From Thalassospira povalilytica (lineage in GTDB: Bacteria > Pseudomonadota > Alphaproteobacteria > Rhodospirillales > Thalassospiraceae), in assembly GCF_002844235.1 (NCBI RefSeq), contig NZ_PGTS01000006.1:248001-312000 (forward strand): 64,000 bases of DNA, in the 5' to 3' direction. The first letter of the stretch is position 1, and each line of letters starts with the position of its first letter. A program made the translations under genes and the position numbers. Below the pieces are notes generated by a model. It was not told where the DNA came from. It searched no databases and saw nothing but the letters and a program-made list of their open reading frames with translations. Of this stretch, positions 8,541 through 16,752 are shown in pieces.

Positions 8541-8792
8541 CGTGCTAGCGGCATCACAGATAACGACGCCCTGCTTGGGTTCAACATGGATGAAGTCCGT
8601 GCAAGACGCGCACTGGTCGGCTGCTGCGATCACGCGATCCTGATGATCGACGAGAAAAAGGTTGGCCGCAAAGCCCTTTGTCGCGACGGCCATGCCAGTG
8701 ATTTTCGAACGGTGCTTCTAAACAGCGCCCCGGGCGATGCCCTGCAACGCGCGCTGGTTAAGGCGCGCTTTAAGATTGTTGTTGCTTCCTAA
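8541..8792 (+). pseudogene. Second, diverged 3' fragment of the DeoR-family gene
   Basis: About 250 bases are closely similar to the 3' end of the DeoR gene at 6666-7448 and share its stop position. The intact-looking part begins at FNMDEVRARR and ends within a residue or two of the full gene. Differences are mostly in third codon positions, so this is not a recent duplication. It looks like the allele of a related strain. There is no DNA-binding domain. It marks the right boundary of the inserted transglutaminase-like gene. Confidence 0.8.
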
Positions 8793-8861
8793 TCGACCTC
8801 GACTTTAACGTGTAATTAAAGTTTGCTAACTTTGACGGCATCGACGTACTGAGGCATTAAA

Positions 8862-9311
8862 ATGAACCGAACAAGTATCGGATCTACGGAAATCATCGTA
8901 GCAAGCGACCTTGATACCTTCCCGGCCACATCCGACGAAATATGCTCGGCCGTATTCTTAGAGTCCGAAGCAATCAAGAACTACACTCAAACGATGCTCA
9001 AATCGTGTTTTGAGAACATGATGATAAAAGGTTGCTCTTTGTTTGTTACAATCGGAGACGGTTCAGAGAAAATTCACGATTTCATTGATGACATCATCCT
9101 CGACTTAAGCGAGAGAGATTTGCTCCCATCAAAAAGTCCTGTTTTGACAACGTTTCATGCAACAGATGAATACGATGATGCTGTATCAATTTTGTTTTGT
9201 AATAAAAATACACTTGAAAATGAACAGATGAGAATTCTGGCCGTGGCTGGCGACAAGGGCAATAAATTCATTTCTGCAATTAAGGATTTTTCCGCACCTA
9301 AAGTGTTTTAG
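8862..9311 (+). CDS. Hypothetical protein, 149 residues
   Basis: I do not recognise the family. The product is acidic (many Asp and Glu) and predicted cytoplasmic, with no signal peptide or membrane segment. It has an alternating pattern (CSLFVTIGDGSEKIHDFIDD, DAVSILFCNKN) suggesting a small alpha/beta domain. Codon use is AT-rich compared with the flanking core genes, so it belongs to the accessory stretch at 7.5-10.4 kb. Confidence 0.5.
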   Translation: MNRTSIGSTEIIVASDLDTFPATSDEICSAVFLESEAIKNYTQTMLKSCFENMMIKGCSLFVTIGDGSEKIHDFIDDIILDLSERDLLPSKSPVLTTFHATDEYDDAVSILFCNKNTLENEQMRILAVAGDKGNKFISAIKDFSAPKVF

Positions 9312-9677
9312 GCTTAGATATGGGCTTCGGTCAAAACTGGGCATCAGAAACTGATGAAATAACCCTTTATCAGACCTCTGTTACGCTGGTGATTTTCCCC
9401 ACTGCCAGCAAGTGTCACCCGTTTAAGAAGTGAACCGTTTCCCCCACTTTCAGAAACTTGTTTTCAAGGACGATATCGGGAGAGAAAGTGCAATTAGCAC
9501 TCCCTCGGAGAATGTCAGGATTGAACTGAACGACTTCCCATTGAACGTCGTAAGCCAAATCAAAGTAATCCTCTATGTATCGTTCTCAACGAATCAAAGT
9601 TCGCATGCTATTGAACGGCTTTATATTTCCTCCTGAAATCGACTCTGGCATCCATACAAATTCAACATCAAACCTTA
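9312..9677. other. Intergenic remnant-like stretch
   Basis: This 366-base gap holds only a weak frame at 9430-9636 (GTG start, 68 codons, no good ribosome site) that I do not accept as a gene. The AT-rich, patchy sequence next to a frameshifted gene suggests decayed accessory DNA. I could not identify a transposase or terminal repeats. Confidence 0.4.
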
Positions 9678-10374
9678 TCATTCTATGTTTTCCGTTGTTT
9701 GATTTGAGACTCGAATGCCTTCGAGAAACTTGATTACGTTCCTCTTGGCGTCGACCAACTCTGGCAGGCGGTCGTAGTCAAACCTAAACTGCGCGAACAA
9801 GCCATCCAGCTTTGTCCGAGAAAGACAAGTCAGTTTGTCCCGTCCCTCAACAAAGCTGCCGTTATGGCAGAACGCAACCCATGGAATGCGTCCCTCAATT
9901 GTCTGCCCCAGAGGATCTTGGGAAAACAGATGCCACTGACGGGCATCAGACGCAGAGCTAAACACTTCCCACACACCGCGGTTACCATCGAATAAACCTG
10001 TCTGAATATCGTCCGTTCCCCAAATAGGCATCGACAGCCTCCGGGTGGGCAAGCTGGTCCTCGTTTGTAAAGGGATGCAGAGTGATGATAGATGGGCGAC
10101 TTTTTTCGAATATGGGTAGTTCGATGTTGATTGATGAGCTGTGATCCAGCCGGCTCTCACTCGTCCAAGCCTTCCCAAAATATACGTCTTCAATCACCAC
10201 TTCGCTTGGAACTTCAAGGACAGTGTTACCGAGCCTGATAATAACACTTTGAGGGGCAGGCTCTTTCACAAAGGCAAAACCGACCCGATAATAAAGTGGC
10301 ACGCAAAGAATAGGGACTATCGCAATCACACCAAGCTTGAAAACAGCTTGGCCCAGCGCTTGCAGACACGTCAT
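9678..10374 (-). pseudogene. Membrane-anchored protein of unknown family, broken by a frameshift
   Basis: Two overlapping leftward frames together look like one gene of about 230 codons. The first (MTCLQALGQ...) starts at 10374, five bases after a strong GGGAGGGG site, and has one membrane segment (FKLGVIAIVPILCVPLYYRV). It runs to about 10015, where the reading shifts to the other frame (TGLFDGNRGVWEVF...) and continues to 9678. The shift needs one extra base or two missing ones and lies in or near a run of four C at about 10018-10021. It may be a real mutation or a sequencing error. No known domain was recognised. Confidence 0.55.
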
Positions 10375-10451
10375 ACCGCCCCTCCCTAATTCTGAATGCC
10401 GAAACACCCTCCAGAGGAGAAAGTCTTAAATCATCTCAACCTAAATTGGAA

Positions 10452-11225
10452 CTACACCTTAAGAGTTGCCTCTTCACTGATGGTGAGATCGCCCTCGACA
10501 TGAAGGGTGTGGTTGGGGGCAACAGCCGTCCAGCTTTCGGTTTCTGTATCAAGCGGTTCGGAAACAACAATCACATGATCGTCGCGTTTGCGCCAGTAAA
10601 GGGATGGCGGTTTGTCGTCGCTGGCGTGGCGGATGGCGCAGACGCTTTTGCCGTTTGACAGGCAAGCGGTGAAACGGAACGGGGCGGTTGCGCCGCGTGC
10701 CTTCATTTCATTTTCGACGACTTCAATGGTGCGGCGGATCGCGCGGTGCGGGTCTTCTTTCAGACCAAGTGTCAGCATCAGGCAAAAGATCAGCTCGCTA
10801 TCGGTGGATCCCTGCCGGCCGGCATAGAATTCATCCTCGATCATGTTTTCAAGCGACCGGCGCACCAGCGGGTAATCGCCGATTTGGCCGTTATGCATGA
10901 ACAGATATTTGTCATGGGCAAAGGGATGGCAATTAGTGCGGCTGGTATGCGTGCCGGTCGAGGCCCGGACATGGGCGAAAAACAGCCCCGATTTGATGTG
11001 ATGGGCAAGCGACCGCAGGTTCGGGTCATTCCAGGCCGGAAGAATTTCACGATAAAGGCCCGGTGTCGGGCGTTCATCATACCAGCCAATACCAAAACCA
11101 TCGCCGTTGGTGGGTGTTTTGGCCTGTTCGGCATGAAGGCTTTGCTCAACCAGCGAATGGCGCGGCTCAAACACCAGCTTTTCAAGATAAACCGGATCAC
11201 CAACGTAACTGAGCCAACGACACAT
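10452..11225 (-). CDS. Class II glutamine amidotransferase (YafJ/EgtC-like)
   Basis: A 257-residue N-terminal-nucleophile amidotransferase domain that hydrolyses glutamine to supply ammonia. I placed the start at MCRWLSYVG so that Cys2 becomes the N-terminal nucleophile after methionine removal; the open frame continues upstream without similarity. Family residues include GDGFGIGWY (about 41-49), HVRASTG (about 84-90), and the asparagine and glycine in FMHNGQIGDY. No synthetase domain follows, as in YafJ-type proteins. It is monocistronic, beside a tRNA gene. Confidence 0.85.
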   Translation of the reverse strand: MCRWLSYVGDPVYLEKLVFEPRHSLVEQSLHAEQAKTPTNGDGFGIGWYDERPTPGLYREILPAWNDPNLRSLAHHIKSGLFFAHVRASTGTHTSRTNCHPFAHDKYLFMHNGQIGDYPLVRRSLENMIEDEFYAGRQGSTDSELIFCLMLTLGLKEDPHRAIRRTIEVVENEMKARGATAPFRFTACLSNGKSVCAIRHASDDKPPSLYWRKRDDHVIVVSEPLDTETESWTAVAPNHTLHVEGDLTISEEATLKV

Positions 11226-11421
11226 CACCTGCCCCCAAAGCATGAATTCCAACCGCACGCATCTAAGCCGCATAATTACAGTACGGTCAATGTGATATTA
11301 TGCTGATCAACCGTGATTTTAAGGTCCCGGTGTCTTGTTCGGGTTTGTTGACAAAAAGAGCAATAAAGCACTTGCCAAGCCCGGTGATTGTCCGTATTTT
11401 CCGCGCCACAAAATGAATCGT

Positions 11422-11497
11422 GCTGGTGTAGCTCAGCTGGTAGAGCGGCGCATTCGTAATGCGTAGGTCGTAGGTTCAAATCCTATCACCAGCACCA
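11422..11497 (+). tRNA. tRNA-Thr (anticodon CGT)
   Basis: A complete 76-base cloverleaf. The acceptor stem GCTGGTG pairs with CACCAGC, followed by discriminator A and an encoded CCA. The D arm is AGCTCAGCTGGTAGAGC. The anticodon stem GCGCA/TGCGT encloses the loop TTCGTAA, with anticodon CGT at 11455-11457. The T arm contains GGTTCAAATCC. It reads codon ACG. Confidence 0.95.
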
Positions 11498-11513
11498 TTT
11501 TGTAAAACCCAAG

Positions 11514-11560
11514 ACCCGCCAAGGTACAGCTTGCTGCACTTTCGGCGGGTTTTGTGTTTT
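11514..11560 (+). terminator. Terminator after tRNA-Thr
   Basis: The stem ACCCGCC (11514-11520) pairs with GGCGGGT (11544-11550), followed by TTTGTGTTTT. It separates the tRNA from the R-body locus. Confidence 0.65.
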
Positions 11561-11664
11561 CCGGGCTTTGAAAAGCTTGCGACATTCGTGAATTTTCGCG
11601 GTCTTTTACAGACGGGATTTGCGCCTCAAAGTCCCGTATCGCCCCATTGTACAGAGGCAATATT

Positions 11665-11690
11665 TTCACATTCCCGCCCTTTGAACGTCT
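11665..11690 (+). promoter_or_regulatory. R-body regulon promoter motif, copy 1
   Basis: TTCACAT, 14 bases, then CGTCT. It is the weakest match among six equally spaced copies and lies 94 bases upstream of the ATG of the large unknown gene. The layout resembles an ECF sigma promoter with a CGTC minus-10 box. Confidence 0.6.
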
Positions 11691-11782
11691 GAATGCACGG
11701 AACCGTTTAAATCCTTGTGGTCAATTCGCCCGCCATTTCGGCCGCAAAATCCACCACAAGGGCAACACTGGGGAATGCATGC

Positions 11783-13393
11783 ATGACAGACAGTGACGCG
11801 CCCAAACCAGATCCGGCCAAATCCGCATCAAGCCCGTCTGATGGCAGCAGCAATCTGCACGAAGCAGGCCCCGCCGCGGCAGAAAAAGGCTTAAAAGAGC
11901 CCACCGAGGCCTCGTTTGCGCCCCAGCCCGGCCCATTGAACGAGCCGCAGGCCGCACTCGACATCATGACCGCCCTTTGTCAGGAATTCGGCCTGATCGA
12001 CAGCCCGCCGGTCAACAGTCCCGGCGGATCATCGCGGCCAGCCACCCCGAAAAGCGGTCAAATCAGCGAGCCCGGTGAAACCGCCTTTGAAATCATCCAG
12101 CGTTTTCTGTTCGACGGGCCGGGTACGCCCCGTACAGGCGCGCCAAAACCGAATTTCAACAGCGCCATACCCGATCCGACACACGTCATCGCCCAAGCCG
12201 CACAAAGCCCCCGGACGACCGGCAGAACAGGAAACAGCGAGGCCTCCGCAATGAGCAGTTCCTTCTTTGACAGCACAACTTCTTCTGAAAGCACCTCGCA
12301 AGCGCAGTGGGGGGTCACCATCATCAATAAGGATGGGAGCAAAACCGATCTTCAGGGGGCCGTAATCGCTGATGACATGTTCAGAACTGCCATGCCCAGT
12401 CTGCACGGGAGTGCCAGCAGCGATGCCGACACCCCGGACTGGACCATCACAATGGCACAGGGGTACCCGATGTCATCGGGCCGCACGACCGCCCAGACCG
12501 CGATCGGTGCACGGTTGATTGCCGATGAAAGCCCCGAAAGCCTCAAAAGCTGGAAATTGCATGTCGGCCCGTCTGCCGATGCGCAATCCGAACTGTCGGT
12601 ATCGGTGCCGACATCGGTGCCTTCACAATTGCGCGCGCTTTTGTTTGACAGCTCCGCACAGGATGACACCCTGCCACAAACATCTGAAGTCCCGGTCTAT
12701 AGCGGCGGCCCCTATGCCCTGCATCTCGAACAGGCCGTCGGTTCAATTCCCGGTGATGCCGCCCCCAACCTTGCGCTGATCCGGTTGATCTTTGCCGACC
12801 GTGCGCCGATCCCGGTGCAGTTTGAATATACCGGAACCTTGCCAAGCCCGATTGTCGGGGGAAACATCCTGGCCGGGCCGAACTATACCATTCCGTTCTG
12901 GGTCCAGATCACCCCGCCCAGCGAAGGCGACAAGGGCGCAAGCCTTGTCACCCTTGTGCGCTATGACCAGGAAACAAGTTTCAATGTCACCGCACAGCTT
13001 CTGACCGATACGCGCAGCTGCACACCGACCGCCATCCTGACATGCGCGGCACAAAGCGATAATGCCGCCTGCAAGGCGGCAAGCATGGTGTCGAACAGCA
13101 ATGGACGCCTTGAAACCAGCCTGACCGGTGTTGCCACAAGCCCGACCGAGGATGATCTGGCGACGTATGGCTTTGTTCTGCCGTCTAGCACCGATGATAC
13201 CGCACCGGCAAAACCGGCCTCTGCCAAAACCGGCGGAACCAAAGCCGGCGGCGCAAGCCCCGATGGATCGGCCGATCAGGATGCCCCGGCATCCGGTGAG
13301 GATACCGGATCGGACAGTTCGGCATCGACCAAGGGGTCGTCGCGGACCACCAAAGGCAGCACCCCGAACAATTCCACCAAGGGAGGCACCTGA
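11783..13393 (+). CDS. Unknown 536-residue protein of the R-body locus
   Basis: I do not recognise this family. The start is ATG 11783, behind GGGGA; an upstream in-frame GTG at 11717 is less likely. The first 190 residues or so are rich in Pro, Ser, Ala and Gly and look disordered. A central region (about 195-470) alternates like a beta-rich folded domain (WGVTIINKDG, DWTITMAQGYP, YTIPFWVQI) and has two closely spaced cysteines (CTPTAILTCAA). The last 50 residues are a Ser/Thr/Gly/Asp tail. There is no signal peptide. Its stop overlaps the ATG of the next gene by one base, and a copy of the regulon motif lies upstream, so it is probably expressed with the reb genes. Confidence 0.8.
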   Translation: MTDSDAPKPDPAKSASSPSDGSSNLHEAGPAAAEKGLKEPTEASFAPQPGPLNEPQAALDIMTALCQEFGLIDSPPVNSPGGSSRPATPKSGQISEPGETAFEIIQRFLFDGPGTPRTGAPKPNFNSAIPDPTHVIAQAAQSPRTTGRTGNSEASAMSSSFFDSTTSSESTSQAQWGVTIINKDGSKTDLQGAVIADDMFRTAMPSLHGSASSDADTPDWTITMAQGYPMSSGRTTAQTAIGARLIADESPESLKSWKLHVGPSADAQSELSVSVPTSVPSQLRALLFDSSAQDDTLPQTSEVPVYSGGPYALHLEQAVGSIPGDAAPNLALIRLIFADRAPIPVQFEYTGTLPSPIVGGNILAGPNYTIPFWVQITPPSEGDKGASLVTLVRYDQETSFNVTAQLLTDTRSCTPTAILTCAAQSDNAACKAASMVSNSNGRLETSLTGVATSPTEDDLATYGFVLPSSTDDTAPAKPASAKTGGTKAGGASPDGSADQDAPASGEDTGSDSSASTKGSSRTTKGSTPNNSTKGGT

Positions 13394-13878
13394 TGTCTGG
13401 TCAGGCGCATAAGGATGTTACCACCGCCAGCGATCGCAAGGATGCCGTGCGCAAGGCATTCAATCAGGAATATCTGGCCACCCAGAAAGCCATGACCCAG
13501 GCCGCCGAGCGCGCCCGCGAGCAGGTTCTTGATCAGCGATACACGATTTCCAATCACGCCGAACAGGTCAAATCGGGCGTGACCGCCCCGCTGCCCCCGC
13601 GTCCGGGCAGCGGGCACCCAACAGGTTATCCAGCACAAGGTGCTCCGCAAATGACATCATCGGCAAACCACCATGGCGATCAGCAGATCATGTTCGATAT
13701 CGCCACGGAAATTCGCAACATCATCACACGCGAAATCGATCTCAGGATGCAGTTGCTTTCCGACAAGGTCGAAACGGCACTTGCCAATGCTTTTCCCGCA
13801 CAGGATTCAAACGAGCCGGCGCCACCGGCCGGGGACAAGGAAAGCCCCAGGAATTCACAGCCTGCAAAAACAGGTTGA
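13393..13878 (+). CDS. Unknown 161-residue protein of the R-body locus
   Basis: The product has a charged helical N-terminus (KDAVRKAFNQEYLATQKAMT), a proline-rich linker (APLPPRPGSGHPTGYP) and a second helical segment (IMFDIATEIRNIITREIDLR), likely coiled coil. No family is recognised. The ATG overlaps the stop of the upstream gene (TGATG), so the two are translationally coupled and probably act together. The proline-rich linker resembles those in the upstream protein and in the sigma factor that follows. Confidence 0.75.
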   Translation: MSGQAHKDVTTASDRKDAVRKAFNQEYLATQKAMTQAAERAREQVLDQRYTISNHAEQVKSGVTAPLPPRPGSGHPTGYPAQGAPQMTSSANHHGDQQIMFDIATEIRNIITREIDLRMQLLSDKVETALANAFPAQDSNEPAPPAGDKESPRNSQPAKTG

Positions 13879-14167
13879 TCCGGCACAGGTCGGGAACCGC
13901 CATGGGCATCTGCCCATCGCATCCTGACCGAACCGGCACGCGTACGGATCAAAGCAAAGATCCCGAAAAACAACAGCACAGTCAGAAAAACTACGTGCAC
14001 GACTACTCTCTTGGCCCGAATGAAGCAGGCTGTGAAGATACGCGCCGTGATACAACTTAAAATTGTGCAATAACTTTTATTCACAATCACTTAGAAATCA
14101 CGTCATAATAAACGTCGCACAACTTAATCAGCCTATGGTTGCAATCTATCAACTGGAGGGGTCCATA
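13879..14167 (+). other. Intergenic region upstream of the sigma-factor gene
   Basis: This region becomes AT-rich towards the sigma gene. It holds regulon motif copy 2 and two direct copies of ACAACTTAA at 14052-14060 and 14119-14127, which flank that motif. No gene was seen. Confidence 0.5.
14080..14104 (+). promoter_or_regulatory. R-body regulon promoter motif, copy 2 (autoregulatory)
   Basis: TTCACAA, 14 bases, then CGTC, 64 bases upstream of the GTG start of the sigma factor. Sharing this motif with the reb genes suggests the sigma factor drives its own gene. Confidence 0.7.
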
Positions 14168-15511
14168 GTGCAGAACGAAAAAAACAACCAACAGGAAGAG
14201 GCGGGCCTGACAGAGGCCGAGCTGCATTTCGTTCAAAGCCTTGATCAAACTCTTAGCCAGGCGATGGAAGATGGCGATAACGTCACTTCCATCTGGTCGC
14301 GATTGAAACCCGACCAGCGTGCCCGCATTGCCGAAGATTATCTTAGCAGGCTTGCGGTTACCGACGCGTTGCTTGGCACAAACAGCGAAGCCGGAACCCG
14401 AAATCCGGCCCCGCCCGACCGCAACCTTTCAGACAGTTCAGGCACCCCTTCCCTGGCACTGGATGCGGCGTCAATCATTCAGCACGCAGCCCACATTTCC
14501 TCTGATCTTACGGCCCCGTCCGAACGGCCGGGGGAAAACCGGTCCGACCTTTCAAACGGACAAACCCCGCCCCGACAATCGCACAATGCCCAGTCCGATG
14601 CGCCCCAACCAGCAGCATCCGCCCCGGCCACCAATCGATACACCCCGCCACCGGGCTATCCGGCGGATTTCAATCCGCTTGCCGGTTTCCCGGGGCTGGA
14701 ACCATCCCGCAACGGCCCGCGCCCGGAAGATATTATCGCAGGCGCCCTGCCGGGTTTTGGCAGCACTTCCGGCCTGTCACCGATGGATGTCTTGCACGGC
14801 ATTTTGCCGACATCCCCCGAAAGCACTGATCTGCGCCAGCCGGTTCCGGGCATGCGCGATATGCCGCAAACACCGGACACCCCGACCTATCCCCCTGCCC
14901 AAGACAGCCCGTCAGAAGATGCCGACAACGCCGCCTGGCCCAATCCGACCCGTGCGCATGAAACCGCACTTGATCCGCAAACAGGCCCCGCGGCACCAAA
15001 TTTCTGGCCGCTGTGGATCGATCAGCAAGACAGTCTTTTGAAGCAATGTCTGAAACTGATGTCCGGCAATATGGATGACGCCCAGGACGCCCTGTCCGAG
15101 GCAATGGTCAAGGCATCGACAAAATTCGAAGATTCCATGGACGAAATCCGCAACCATCGCGCATGGCTGTCGCGTATTGTCCATAACGCCTGCATCGATC
15201 TGCATCGTCAGAACCGGCGCAAGGCGGAATATCGCGAAGAAACCCACGGCAGTGCCGATACCCCGGCATCCCCGATGACCGCCCCGGTCATTCCAAGCCC
15301 TGAAGAATCATTCCTTGCTGGCGAACAGCTTGACCAGCTTGAAACAGCCTTGATGGCAATGCAGGAAAAACTGCGCAAGCCGCTTTTGATGCGGTGCGTC
15401 CAGGATCGCAGTTACGACGAAATTGCCGAAGCATTGGGACTAAGCAATTGCGCCGTGCGCAAACGTGTCCAGTTGGCGCGCGAACATCTCAGAGGGGCAG
15501 GCATCCAGTAA
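14168..15511 (+). CDS. ECF-type sigma factor with long N-terminal extension, R-body locus regulator
   Basis: A 447-residue protein. The C-terminus is an ECF sigma factor: region 2 at about 285-352 (AQDALSEAMVKASTKF, RAWLSRIVHNACID) and region 4 at about 386-442 with the HTH SYDEIAEALGLSNCAVRKRV. The first 280 residues are unusual: a short helical start (about 10-70), then a Pro/Ser/Thr/Asp-rich disordered stretch. Classical ECF factors have fewer than 220 residues. The GTG start at 14168 is set by GGAGGGG seven bases upstream; the open frame continues up to 14063 without support. No anti-sigma gene is adjacent, so the extension may be the control element. Six matching promoter-like sites in the locus are its likely targets. 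Confidence 0.85.
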   Translation: MQNEKNNQQEEAGLTEAELHFVQSLDQTLSQAMEDGDNVTSIWSRLKPDQRARIAEDYLSRLAVTDALLGTNSEAGTRNPAPPDRNLSDSSGTPSLALDAASIIQHAAHISSDLTAPSERPGENRSDLSNGQTPPRQSHNAQSDAPQPAASAPATNRYTPPPGYPADFNPLAGFPGLEPSRNGPRPEDIIAGALPGFGSTSGLSPMDVLHGILPTSPESTDLRQPVPGMRDMPQTPDTPTYPPAQDSPSEDADNAAWPNPTRAHETALDPQTGPAAPNFWPLWIDQQDSLLKQCLKLMSGNMDDAQDALSEAMVKASTKFEDSMDEIRNHRAWLSRIVHNACIDLHRQNRRKAEYREETHGSADTPASPMTAPVIPSPEESFLAGEQLDQLETALMAMQEKLRKPLLMRCVQDRSYDEIAEALGLSNCAVRKRVQLAREHLRGAGIQ

Positions 15512-15731
15512 TCGGCCTGCCTGTCCTGGCCCGGACTGCGCCAACAAGGCACAGCCGGGCATCCCCCGACATCCCCGGGCATCATCGAATGCAAAAAACA
15601 ACAGATAAAATGAAAAGACGCGTCACAACCCAATATGGCCAACGTCTTTAGACTGAATACGGGACGGCGAAACCCCGTCAGATCACAACAGCAAGCAGCA
15701 CACAGCACAAGCACACGAAGGAGACTTTACA
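15512..15731 (+). other. Leader region of the first reb gene
   Basis: This 220-base gap contains regulon motif copy 3 and ends with the strong ribosome site AAGGAGA before ATG 15732. No gene was seen. Confidence 0.5.
15622..15646 (+). promoter_or_regulatory. R-body regulon promoter motif, copy 3
   Basis: GTCACAA, 14 bases, then CGTC (followed by TTTAGA), 86 bases before the first RebB-family gene. Confidence 0.75.
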
Positions 15732-16055
15732 ATGGCGATTCCGACCCCGGTCAATGGTCAGATCACTGATGCAGTCACCCAGGCTAACGTGAAAGTTCTG
15801 GGCGACGCCCCGGCAATGGCAATGGGCTCGATCTTCCAGTCCCTCGCACATTCCACCGGCATTCTTTATGAAAACGCCGTCAGCGCACAGCAGCAGATCG
15901 GCATCACCTCGCAGGCCGCCACCAACCAGGGCGTCATCCAGATCTATTCGGTCGATACGATGGCAGATTCGGTTGCGACCTCCAAGATTGCCAAAAGCGA
16001 TGTTCCCGACAACATGCTTTCGCTTCTGACCGCGCTTCAGGCCGTCAAAAGCTGA
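15732..16055 (+). CDS. RebB-family R-body protein 1
   Basis: A 107-residue structural protein of the RebB family (Pfam 'Killing trait'). R-bodies are coiled protein ribbons that extend telescopically on a pH drop and can rupture membranes. The family core is complete: QITDAVTQANVKVLGDAPAM, then MGSIFQSLAHSTGILYENAV and QQQ, with an Ala/Gln/Asn-rich helical second half. Very similar to protein 2 (16292) and protein 6 (17887). AAGGAGA precedes the ATG, and regulon motif copy 3 lies upstream. It is probably a main ribbon subunit. Confidence 0.9.
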   Translation: MAIPTPVNGQITDAVTQANVKVLGDAPAMAMGSIFQSLAHSTGILYENAVSAQQQIGITSQAATNQGVIQIYSVDTMADSVATSKIAKSDVPDNMLSLLTALQAVKS

Positions 16056-16090
16056 TATCTAATCCCTGTATCCCCAAGCAGGTCTTCATT

Positions 16091-16128
16091 AAATCGGGCG
16101 GTTGCAACCATCAGCGACCGCCCGATTT
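16091..16128. repeat. Strong hairpin between reb genes 1 and 2
   Basis: A perfect 12-base stem, AAATCGGGCGGT / ACCGCCCGATTT, with a 14-base loop and no following T tract. It may be a weak terminator or a 3' end stabiliser of the short reb message. Confidence 0.7.
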
Positions 16129-16178
16129 ACGTTGGGGATCCAGGCTGGCCCGCCCCGTCAAGTTTTTCTGCGCTTTGC

Positions 16179-16203
16179 GTCACAACACCCCGCGGCCCCC
16201 GTC
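16179..16203 (+). promoter_or_regulatory. R-body regulon promoter motif, copy 4
   Basis: GTCACAA, 14 bases, then CGTC (followed by AAAAGT), 89 bases before the second reb gene and downstream of the hairpin that ends the first unit. Confidence 0.75.
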
Positions 16204-16291
16204 AAAAGTCTGACCGCAAGACATGCGGAAAGGGCCGGTTGCGAGGGTCAATTTCCTTCCGGCACTTCTTTAGGCAACCAGGAGATACACA

Positions 16292-16627
16292 ATGGCTGAT
16301 AACACTCCGGTCAATGGCATGATTACCGACTCAGTCACCCAGGCCAACGTAAAGGTTCTGGGCGATGCGCCGGCAATGGCCATGGGCTCGCTTTACCAGT
16401 CGCTGGCGCATTCTCATGGCATTCTCTACGAGAACGCCGTCAGTACCCAGCAACAGGTCGGCATCTCTTCCCAGGCAGCCACCAATCAGGGCGTCATTCA
16501 GGTTTATTCTGTCGACACCATGGCTGGTGCGGTTGCAACTTCGAAACTGGCCGCAAGCGACGTGCCCGACAACATGCTGTCGCTTTTGACGGCACTCAAA
16601 GCAACGACCGGAACATCCGTGTCGTAA
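16292..16627 (+). CDS. RebB-family R-body protein 2
   Basis: A 111-residue RebB-family protein, closely similar to protein 1 over its whole length (shared stretches VTQANVKVLGDAPAMAMGS and SDVPDNMLSLLTAL). The two differ mainly at the N-terminus (MADNTPVNG against MAIPTPVNG) and in the last ten residues. Such pairs of near-identical subunits recall RebA and RebB of Caedibacter, which assemble together. AGGAGA precedes the ATG. It has its own upstream motif and its own downstream terminator, so it can be made as a separate message. Confidence 0.9.
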   Translation: MADNTPVNGMITDSVTQANVKVLGDAPAMAMGSLYQSLAHSHGILYENAVSTQQQVGISSQAATNQGVIQVYSVDTMAGAVATSKLAASDVPDNMLSLLTALKATTGTSVS

Positions 16628-16654
16628 TTCCATATTGGTTTCGCCGCCGACCCC

Positions 16655-16685
16655 GCCCGGCATGCGCAAGCTTGCCGGGCTTTTT
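16655..16685 (+). terminator. Rho-independent terminator after reb gene 2
   Basis: The stem GCCCGGCA (16655-16662) / TGCCGGGC (16673-16680) is followed directly by TTTTT. The next copy of the regulon motif begins three bases later, which cleanly divides two transcription units. Confidence 0.85.
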
Positions 16686-16687
16686 CT

Positions 16688-16712
16688 GTCACAAAGTCGG
16701 CGTTCGCACGTC
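16688..16712 (+). promoter_or_regulatory. R-body regulon promoter motif, copy 5
   Basis: GTCACAA, 14 bases, then CGTC, immediately after the terminator of the previous unit and 41 bases before the third reb gene. Confidence 0.75.
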
Positions 16713-16752
16713 ATACCGGTAAGTACAAATTACGCCAGCCAAGGAGACGGAC

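Noticed and set aside
9430..9636. 68-codon frame starting with GTG
   Set aside because: It has a weak start, no ribosome site, no coding pattern and no recognisable similarity.
11348..11376. Sigma-70 promoter for tRNA-Thr at TTGACA
   Set aside because: No acceptable minus-10 box follows at 16-18 bases.
11276..11479. Leftward frame running across the tRNA gene
   Set aside because: It overlaps the tRNA-Thr cloverleaf on the other strand, so it is a shadow.
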